Below, piece after piece: positions 13,991 to 18,512 of a stretch of DNA of 18,512 nt. The notes below the pieces were generated by a model, which saw only the letters and a program-made list of their open reading frames with translations, ran no database searches and was not told the DNA's origin. Made by a program: the position numbers and the translations under genes. Position 1 is the first letter of the stretch. Every line of letters starts with the position of its first letter. This DNA is from Omnitrophica bacterium RIFCSPLOWO2_01_FULL_45_10b (GTDB lineage: Bacteria; Omnitrophota; Omnitrophia; Omnitrophales; Danuiimicrobiaceae): NCBI GenBank assembly GCA_001804205.1, contig MHFM01000035.1:37882-56393 (forward strand), given 5' to 3'.

Positions 13991-14049
13991 TTAGATCGGC
14001 ATCGCCTGCCTTGCTCTTTATAAAAAAACGAAAATGGAAAAGGAGTGTT

Positions 14050-14400
14050 ATGGGGATAATTGAAAATGCCAAAGATATCGCTGATGTAATAAAAAAGATT
14101 GGCGACGTTGAGTTGTATCGTCAAATAGTTAATCTTGAGGGTCAAATAATTGATTTAACCCGGAGTAATAGAAAACTAGAAAATGAAATAGAGCGACTTC
14201 GAGAGATTACAAATTATAAAAATAAACTAATTTTTAAAAACCCGTTCTATTATTTGGAAAACGATCCTCATCCTTTTTGTCCAAAATGTTGGGAAGCAAA
14301 TCGTTCGGTTGTTCATTTAGACGGACCATTAAACGTTGTTGCAGGATCAAGGTATGATTGTCACAATTGTAAGGATTATTACATTGCAGAAAGAAATTAA
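14050..14400 (+). CDS. coiled-coil plus zinc-ribbon protein of unknown function
   Basis: 116 residues from the ATG at 14050, with AGGAG 5 bases upstream; an upstream TTG at 14011 in the same frame lacks this. The N-terminal 1-60 is a helical, heptad-like coiled coil (MGIIENAKDIADVIKKIGDV, then LYRQIVNLEGQIIDL, then NRKLENEIERL). The C-terminal part is a zinc ribbon with two CxxC pairs: CPKC and CHNC, about 25 residues apart. Small proteins of exactly this design are common in bacterial accessory regions, to my recollection, but have no known role. A scaffold or sensor function is a guess. No membrane segment. Gene order gives no operon partner beyond the small protein upstream, 59 bp away. 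Confidence 0.8.
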   Translation: MGIIENAKDIADVIKKIGDVELYRQIVNLEGQIIDLTRSNRKLENEIERLREITNYKNKLIFKNPFYYLENDPHPFCPKCWEANRSVVHLDGPLNVVAGSRYDCHNCKDYYIAERN

Positions 14401-14451
14401 CATAAAACCGTATTGGGTACCGTAGGGATACGTTGCCCGGCACCTGCGGAA

Positions 14452-14541
14452 ATGTTCCGTAAAACACCTTTTGAGCTAGAAGATGAAAAATTGTCTGAAG
14501 AAACACTTCAAATGTTGATCGATACTGTAAAAAGAATTTGA
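14452..14541 (+). pseudogene. possible 29-residue remnant
   Basis: The frame MFRKTPFELEDEKLSEETLQ, then MLIDTVKRI stops at 14541. It is acidic and helical like a protein C-terminus, has no ribosome site, and continues open upstream to the previous stop. The stretch 14401-14450 before it is GC-rich and unlike its surroundings (GGTACC, CCCGGCACC), resembling a repeat junction. It is probably the tail of a lost gene. Confidence 0.3.
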
Positions 14542-14546
14542 AAATT

Positions 14547-14762
14547 ATGAAAACGAAAACCAAGTATTGGAAAGATTATAAAATTAATGCGGCTAAATTC
14601 TTTAAAGACATTGACGCAGTAGAAAAAGAATCAAAAGAGGGGTTTGACTATGATAGAAATTTTTTTAACGAATGTTTTGATTTACATATGGAATCATTAG
14701 GTTATGCTTATGACCTTATAGTTAATTCAGAAGAAAAAATAAATTCGCAGATGTATTTGTAA
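14547..14762 (+). CDS. DUF5677-like protein, N-terminal part (frameshifted gene)
   Basis: 71 codons from the ATG at 14547 (MKTKTKYWKDYKINAAKFFK onward), ending at a TAA at 14760-14762. It is soluble and helical with many K, E and D. Two bases later another frame opens and carries on what reads as the same protein (14765-15367). Together the two would give about 270 residues, the size of DUF5677-type proteins. A single-base insertion or loss near 14750-14764 would explain the split; a real two-gene operon is less likely. The region is very AT-rich compared with the flanks, suggesting transfer from elsewhere. Confidence 0.5.
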   Translation: MKTKTKYWKDYKINAAKFFKDIDAVEKESKEGFDYDRNFFNECFDLHMESLGYAYDLIVNSEEKINSQMYL

Positions 14763-14764
14763 GG

Positions 14765-15367
14765 TTGAGCGTTAAAATTTCACATAATGCAGAAGCGATT
14801 CGTACCTTACTGTATAAAGGTTTATATGGGAGTGCGTTTATTATTAAGCGGACATTTATATTTGATGTACATATGTTATGGTATTTATATTTTAACCCTC
14901 ATTTAATTGACGAATGGCTTTCAGAGAAGTTTATAACTTACCAAGACCGCAATTGGAGAGAGAAATTCTCCGAAACTACAATCATAAAAGCATTAGAGTC
15001 AAAAGGGAAAGAGTATAATTTTGCACCTTCATTAATTGAATTTAGTTTTTATAGTAAAGCTGGACATCCGTCAATGTTTGGAGTGCGTTTTTTTCAAAAC
15101 GAAGACGGTATAATTTCCTATACACCTGATTTTTGCTTTCAAATTGGACATCAACTTTTTTGGTCTATTACTCTATTGCTTTTACACCCCACTCAATCGT
15201 TGCTGGCGCAATTTAAAAATCAAATAGAAGACGATGAACGATTGAAAAACATTCAAAAAAGACTTAAACAACTAATGACGAAAGGCGCTAAATTAGGGGC
15301 TTTGGTAGTTAAGTTTCACAGGGATTTTTGCAATGTCCGAAATTTGAAGGATATCGTTAATACATAG
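14765..15367 (+). CDS. DUF5677-like protein, main part
   Basis: 200 residues if the TTG at 14765 is used; there is no ribosome site, which supports the idea that it is the continuation of the frame at 14547. The pattern HNAEAIRTLLYKGLYGSAFI, then RTFIFDVHMLWYLYFNPHLI, DEWL resembles the DUF5677 core, where a helix with LLxxGLYgxA is followed by an R..xE.. helix. A hydrophobic stretch at about 130-142 (LFWSITLLLLHPT) may be buried. The function of the family is not known to me. The assignment is by pattern memory only. No partner gene is evident; a 26-aa zinc-ribbon frame follows after 69 bp. Confidence 0.55.
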   Translation: MSVKISHNAEAIRTLLYKGLYGSAFIIKRTFIFDVHMLWYLYFNPHLIDEWLSEKFITYQDRNWREKFSETTIIKALESKGKEYNFAPSLIEFSFYSKAGHPSMFGVRFFQNEDGIISYTPDFCFQIGHQLFWSITLLLLHPTQSLLAQFKNQIEDDERLKNIQKRLKQLMTKGAKLGALVVKFHRDFCNVRNLKDIVNT

Positions 15368-15436
15368 TATGCGCAAATCAGAACATTTCCAACCCTAAAG
15401 GGCTGCTTTGCTGAAGTGCCGGATTAAATTGATCCT

Positions 15437-15517
15437 ATGAAAAAATGTCCGAATTGCGACGAAGAATTAAGCGAAATTAGCTTAGACCTTGAAATTTGCG
15501 AACATTGTGGCGAATAA
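15437..15517 (+). CDS. 26-residue zinc-ribbon peptide
   Basis: MKKCPNCDEELSEISLDLEI, then CEHCGE. Two CxxC pairs 14 residues apart form a minimal zinc ribbon. The acidic middle and exact cysteine spacing look selected, but no ribosome site is clear and the frame is short. It could be a true microprotein or the remnant of a larger zinc-ribbon protein. Confidence 0.4.
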   Translation: MKKCPNCDEELSEISLDLEICEHCGE

Positions 15518-15545
15518 ATCCGTAAATCCGTACCAGGTACCCCGG

Positions 15546-15586
15546 GGACACTTAATCCAATGATTAAGTGCTGCAGCGGCGCTTCT
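15546..15586. repeat. 41-bp direct repeat with hairpin, copy 1 (left of msrA)
   Basis: Begins GGACACTTAATC and ends GGCGCTTCT, with the perfect hairpin CACTTAATC-CAAT-GATTAAGTG (15549-15570). It matches 16356-16396 in 39 of 41 bases. Preceded by the palindromes GGTACC and CCCCGGGG (15536-15547), and followed by CGCTGCCGCAGG (15602-15613), which is also found at 6189-6199 in the stem-loop array. Confidence 0.85.
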
Positions 15587-15616
15587 AAGGTATGCCGCAT
15601 CCGCTGCCGCAGGTTA

Positions 15617-16327
15617 ATGATCAAAGTTTCACGGACTTTATTTCTTTTCTTATTTTCCTTTGTTTTTATCCTTTCCAATCGGTTTGTAGAAGCGGAGAAT
15701 ATTAAGGCGGAGGAGCCGAGAATGGCAGCATTGCAGAAAGCATATTTTGCCGGTGGGTGTTTTTGGTGCATGGAAGGGCCTTTTGAGCAAACGGAAGGAG
15801 TCACCGGTGTTGATTCCGGCTATGTCAATTCCAAGGTCCCGAATCCTATTTATGAGCAGGTCTCGGAAGGAAACACAGGCGCTTACGAGGCGATTGAGGT
15901 TGTCTATGACCCTGCCAAGGTCGATTTTGAAGATTTACTCAATGTTTATTGGACCACGATTGACCCCACTCAAACAGACGGCCAGTTCGCGGACCGGGGA
16001 CCACAATATTTGACCGCAATTTTTTATCAAACTGAAGACGAAAAAAAGATCGCCGAGGAATCCAGAAAGGTTTTGGATGAAAGCAGAATCTTCAAAAAAC
16101 CGGTCACGGTGCCGGTGGTTTCATTTCAAAATTGGGCCCGTGCCGAAGAATACCATCAGGATTATTACAAGAAAAACGCCGCGCATTACAATTCTTATAG
16201 CCTCGGTTCCGGGCGTAAATCCTTTCTGGATAAGACCTGGAATAAGAAGGCTTATTGTCCGTTACGCAGGATCACACCTGAAAGATTAAAAGAAAAACTC
16301 GCAGCTGCTTGGCCAATAAAAGAATAA
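15617..16327 (+). CDS. msrA: exported peptide-methionine (S)-S-oxide reductase MsrA
   Basis: 236 residues from the ATG at 15617. An upstream in-frame ATG at 15560 falls inside the hairpin repeat and would add a basic, cysteine-rich leader without sense, so it is rejected. Residues 1-26 form a signal peptide (basic start, then LFLFLFSFVFIL, cleavage near VEA), so the enzyme should work in the periplasm or outside, repairing oxidised methionine in envelope proteins. The MsrA domain starts near 40 with KAYFAGGCFWCMEGPFE (catalytic C48 in GGCFWC), then GYVNSKVPNPIYEQVSEGNT and AEEYHQDYYKKN. One C-terminal cysteine (in AYCPLRRITPE) could act in recycling. The gene sits alone between two copies of a 41-bp repeat 810 bp apart, so it may have moved as a unit. 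Confidence 0.95.
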   Translation: MIKVSRTLFLFLFSFVFILSNRFVEAENIKAEEPRMAALQKAYFAGGCFWCMEGPFEQTEGVTGVDSGYVNSKVPNPIYEQVSEGNTGAYEAIEVVYDPAKVDFEDLLNVYWTTIDPTQTDGQFADRGPQYLTAIFYQTEDEKKIAEESRKVLDESRIFKKPVTVPVVSFQNWARAEEYHQDYYKKNAAHYNSYSLGSGRKSFLDKTWNKKAYCPLRRITPERLKEKLAAAWPIKE

Positions 16328-16355
16328 AAATAAAGGTGACAGCCCTTAATCAGGT

Positions 16356-16396
16356 GGACACTTAATCCAATGATTAAGTGCTGCCACGGCGCTTCT
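16356..16396. repeat. 41-bp direct repeat with hairpin, copy 2 (right of msrA)
   Basis: Same sequence as 15546-15586 apart from two adjacent bases (CTGCCACGG against CTGCAGCGG). The hairpin CACTTAATC-CAAT-GATTAAGTG is kept at 16359-16380. A copy of AGGTGACAG lies just before it at 16334. Confidence 0.85.
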
Positions 16397-16718
16397 TCCC
16401 GTCCCTAATTTTTCCACTGTGAGTAATCTAAATCTCAATCTCCAGTGACGCTAGATTTCTCTCTCCTCCCCATATTTTTAGATTTTGAAAAAAGTGCGCA
16501 AAATCGCATAATCGGAGGCGGTCCTGTGAGTGCCACGCTGAAAACAAAAGGTTAAATCTCGGAAATTCCCTCAATTGCGAGATAGCGTTGATGGCGCGAT
16601 ATGTTTTGCGGTCGAATTTCCAAGGAAATTAGGAGGCTGACTTTTCTGCAGTTTGAAAGGGGCCTCTTTCACGTGCTACGGGTGTCGTCATAGGGCGAAA
16701 AACAGTCGTATTTCATTC
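16397..16718. other. gene-free stretch with inverted repeats, origin unknown
   Basis: No convincing reading frame on either strand. Inverted repeats seen: TCTCG/CGAGA (16556-16582) and AATTTCC-AA-GGAAATT (16615-16630, perfect). The first part is pyrimidine-rich, with repeated ATCT/TCTC runs (about 16425-16480). Sequence complexity is high, unlike decayed spacer. It could be a structured RNA, an end region of an unknown mobile element, or an old pseudogene. Confidence 0.4.
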
Positions 16719-16746
16719 TTGCAAATTAGAAATAAACTTCTATAAT
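16719..16746 (+). promoter_or_regulatory. promoter of the DUF4143 ATPase gene, apparently leaderless
   Basis: TTGCAA (16719-16724), a 16-bp spacer and TATAAT (16741-16746). The start codon lies at 16753, where transcription is expected to begin, and there is no ribosome site between, so the message would start at or next to the ATG. Confidence 0.65.
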
Positions 16747-16752
16747 GTAAAC

Positions 16753-17901
16753 ATGATGATTAAACGGTTGTTATCGGGTGTGCTCAAGGAAAGATTAAAG
16801 CGTTTTCCAGCCGTGGCTCTTCTCGGGCCCCGTCAGGCAGGGAAGACCACCTTGGCGAAGACTCTCTCAACTCTTTATTACGATTTGGAGCAAGAGGAGG
16901 AGCAGTTACGACTTGATCTGAATTGGAATTCTATCGTTCAATCCAAACAATTAATCGTGTTGGACGAAGCCCAGGCAATGCCGGGCATTTTTCCTCGCAT
17001 CCGGGGCGCCATTGATTCCAACCGGAAACAACGCGGAAGATTCCTTCTCTTAGGCTCCGTTGCGCCTGCGCTCGCAAAGAACGTTTCTGAATCTTTGGCC
17101 GGCAGGTTGAGTATTTGCGAATTAAGCCCGCTTCTTTTGAAGGAGTTTAAGAAAAGCCTCGATGAAGACACGCTTTGGTTTCGGGGAGGGTTTCCGGACG
17201 GTGGAATTCTTCAGAAGAAGAATTTTCCAACTTGGCAGAATGATTATCTCACGCTGCTTGCTCAGCGCGATTTGCCCGCTTGGGGCTTGCCGGCCAAACC
17301 ACAGATGACCATGAGATTTTTTAAAATGCTTGCGGCATGTCACGGGCAAATATGGAATGCGTCTCGTATTGGTTCAAGCATGGGACTCAGTTACCATACC
17401 GTGAATCAGTACTTGGATTATCTCCAAAATGCTTACTTGATTTTCGTTCTTCGTCCGTTTCATACCAACATCCGAAAACGGCTTGTCAAAAGTCCCAAGA
17501 TTTTTTGGAGAGACAGCGGGCTTCTTCATGCTCTTTTGGGGGCAAGCTCAAAGGAAAATCTTCTTGCCAAGCCATGGGTCGGCGCAAGCTGGGAAGGATG
17601 GGCGCTGGGTCAAATTATCTTTACGCTTCAGGCGGCAGGCGAATTATTTGACGCTTATTATTTTAGGACGAGCGATGGCTCGGAGATTGATTTGGTGTTG
17701 GAGTTTTCAAAAGGCCGCTGGGCATTTGAATTTAAGTTAACAAGCACCCCGTCGCCGGATGATATGAAACGACTCAACGCAGCTGCTGATTTGATCAAAG
17801 CCGACAAGCGCATCCTTATCAGCAAAACAAACAAGCTCGATTGCGGTCCGAATTTCATTTCCGGCAATATCCGGCAATGCCTGAACCAGATTCTTGTTTG
17901 A
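16753..17901 (+). CDS. AAA ATPase with DUF4143 domain
   Basis: 382 residues. Walker A GPRQAGKTT (25-33), Walker B LIVLDEAQ with D71 and E72, and a sensor-like FLLLGS near 97-102 make an AAA_14 P-loop ATPase. The DUF4143 part follows (about 150-382): RDLPAWG, a winged-helix-like YHTVNQYLDYLQNAYLIF, then a PD-(D/E)xK-like GSEIDLVLEF, FEFKLT with D, E and K in the right order. Such proteins are very common in bacteria and archaea; they are often listed as ATPases of unknown role and are frequent in accessory and defence regions. The C-terminal fold resembles nucleases, but activity is not established. It has its own strong promoter and is followed after 14 bp by a small gene in the same direction. 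Confidence 0.9.
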   Translation: MMIKRLLSGVLKERLKRFPAVALLGPRQAGKTTLAKTLSTLYYDLEQEEEQLRLDLNWNSIVQSKQLIVLDEAQAMPGIFPRIRGAIDSNRKQRGRFLLLGSVAPALAKNVSESLAGRLSICELSPLLLKEFKKSLDEDTLWFRGGFPDGGILQKKNFPTWQNDYLTLLAQRDLPAWGLPAKPQMTMRFFKMLAACHGQIWNASRIGSSMGLSYHTVNQYLDYLQNAYLIFVLRPFHTNIRKRLVKSPKIFWRDSGLLHALLGASSKENLLAKPWVGASWEGWALGQIIFTLQAAGELFDAYYFRTSDGSEIDLVLEFSKGRWAFEFKLTSTPSPDDMKRLNAAADLIKADKRILISKTNKLDCGPNFISGNIRQCLNQILV

Positions 17902-17915
17902 TCTGTGTGGCAGAA

Positions 17916-18137
17916 ATGAAAAAAATCAGACCAATAAAATATAAGTTTAAGCATTCCTTGCACGACATCATGGAATATGTTCGTCTCAATCCTGAGGCAG
18001 CTGCACGAAAAATTAAAGAAGCAAAGGTCAATAAAGCAATGCAAGCGAAACAAATTTCTGAATATCGATATCATATGGTATTGATGCTGGATTATGATGT
18101 GCTGAAGAGGTTCGATCGCGCCATCCGTCAATCATAA
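17916..18137 (+). CDS. small basic helical protein of unknown function
   Basis: 73 residues from the ATG at 17916. An earlier start in this frame (17841) would overlap the ATPase gene by 61 bp and add an unrelated-looking leader. The product, MKKIRPIKYKFKHSLHDIME onward, is rich in K and R and probably all-helical (LHDIMEYV, AAARKIKEAKVNKAMQAKQI, MLDYDVLKRF). I do not recognise the family. The 14-bp gap to the ATPase gene suggests co-transcription. The ribosome site is poor. Confidence 0.45.
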   Translation: MKKIRPIKYKFKHSLHDIMEYVRLNPEAAARKIKEAKVNKAMQAKQISEYRYHMVLMLDYDVLKRFDRAIRQS

Positions 18138-18257
18138 ATCGAAGGCGTTACCCCAGGTGCCATACGAACAATCTGATATTGGTAATAACGCTTCCTGATC
18201 CCGAAAAACTGTTTAAACTATTCGGCCGAAAATAAAAATCGAAACCCGATTAATTAA
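18138..18257. other. spacer with a TTCGGCCGAA palindrome and a match to the LexA-type half-site
   Basis: No gene is seen. TTCGGCCGAA (18221-18230) is a perfect palindrome, and CCGAAAATAA (18226-18235) is identical to a half-site upstream of the LexA-methyltransferase gene (13631-13640). With one copy and no partner, chance is not excluded. Confidence 0.3.
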
Positions 18258-18314
18258 ATGTACGAATCATTTCTAAAATCCATTTCCGGTGAACATTGGA
18301 AGCGCATGGGCTAG
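18258..18314 (+). pseudogene. 18-residue fragment resembling the N-terminus of 4-alpha-glucanotransferase (MalQ)
   Basis: The ATG at 18258 reads MYESFLKSISGEHWKRMG then TAG. From memory, some MalQ proteins begin with a short segment of this kind ending in W..xG, directly before the RRAGV..PL motif. The motif itself is absent after the stop. If right, it is the stump of a gene that belongs with glgB and the GH57 gene at the left end. The peptide is too short for a firm call. Confidence 0.3.
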
Positions 18315-18331
18315 GGAGTGAAATTCGAAAG

Positions 18332-18389
18332 AACCCAAAAGGTTTGGGTTATCCAGCATAAAGTGAAAAAGCGCGATTTTTCACTTTAT
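18332..18389. repeat. two perfect stem-loops in tandem
   Basis: AACCCAAA-AGG-TTTGGGTT (18332-18350) and a 13-bp perfect stem with a 6-base loop, with arms at 18358-18370 and 18377-18389 (ATAAAGTGAAAAA and its complement). They start 18 bp after the MalQ-like stump. They could end transcription from the left or be another repeat type. Confidence 0.6.
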
Positions 18390-18429
18390 AATCTCTTAGT
18401 ATTGCCATAAGTTATTTAAACAAAAGTAC

Positions 18430-18480
18430 TTGCAATAATATAAATTTTATGTAATATATATATTACATAAAATTACATAA
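18430..18480 (+). promoter_or_regulatory. promoter overlapped by a 32-bp perfect palindrome, likely operator
   Basis: TTGCAA (18430-18435), 16 bp, TAATAT (18452-18457) is a plausible promoter for the gene starting at 18487. The palindrome at 18443-18474 is perfect over 32 bp and covers the -10. The unit ATTACATAA appears at 18462-18470 and 18472-18480 and inverted at 18447-18455, so there are three half-sites. Confidence 0.5.
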
Positions 18481-18486
18481 GGCAAT

Positions 18487-18512
18487 ATGACCAAAGATAA
18501 ATCAAGCAACAT
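18487..18512 (+). CDS. start of a new gene, cut by window edge
   Basis: The ATG at 18487 reads MTKDKSSN up to the edge. It is supported only by its place behind a promoter and palindrome. The product is unknown; an autoregulated DNA-binding protein would suit the palindrome. Confidence 0.4.

Noticed and set aside
15560..15616. Upstream ATG for msrA
   Set aside because: It begins inside a hairpin repeat and would hide the clear signal peptide that starts at 15617.
17658..18131. 157-codon minus-strand frame
   Set aside because: It is antisense to the ATPase C-terminus and the small gene, with no family resemblance.

Overview
The window is bacterial DNA of moderate GC, with standard code, short genes and normal spacing. 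The left third is ordinary chromosome. The rest is a patchwork of defence-type genes, broken genes and hairpin-forming repeats. Glycogen-type genes (glgB, a GH57/DUF3536 enzyme) together with dense intergenic palindromes suggest an uncultured Gram-negative-type lineage such as Omnitrophota or a PVC relative. This placement is a weak inference, because there is no rRNA or ribosomal protein gene to anchor it.

Layout. 1-664 (-) is the N-terminal part of an ArsB/NhaD-type ion transporter running off the left edge. 800-4727 (+) holds glgB and a GH57/DUF3536 gene whose C-terminus looks cut short. 4826-5978 is an AbiEi-like antitoxin gene followed by an AbiEii-like nucleotidyltransferase that is broken in the middle by a hairpin repeat. 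5980-6500 is a gene-free array of stem-loops in which loops are kept while stems change. 6626-8089 encodes an AlbA_2/GHKL-ATPase protein. 8098-8484 holds remnants of an excisionase-like HTH gene and a PLD-type helicase gene. 8705-13593 is a restriction-modification locus: a Z1 helicase-like protein, an MvaI/BcnI-family endonuclease and, convergent with them, a complete LexA repressor fused to a DNA methyltransferase. 13778-15517 holds small proteins (a 70-aa protein, a coiled-coil/zinc-ribbon protein, a DUF5677-like gene apparently split by a frameshift, a 26-aa zinc-ribbon peptide). 15617-16327 is an exported MsrA between two 41-bp direct repeats. 16753-18137 is an AAA/DUF4143 ATPase plus a small gene. 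18258-18512 has a short peptide resembling the start of a 4-alpha-glucanotransferase and the first codons of a new gene behind a long palindrome.

Main point of interest. The LexA-methyltransferase keeps the LexA HTH, the Ala-Gly cleavage site and the Ser/Lys dyad. Its own promoter carries three copies of a CCGAWARTAA half-site. The predicted logic is that under-methylation lets the partner endonuclease damage the chromosome; the damage activates RecA; the fusion cleaves itself and derepresses methyltransferase synthesis. The second theme is that several truncated genes in the window end at, or very near, a member of a small set of hairpin repeats.
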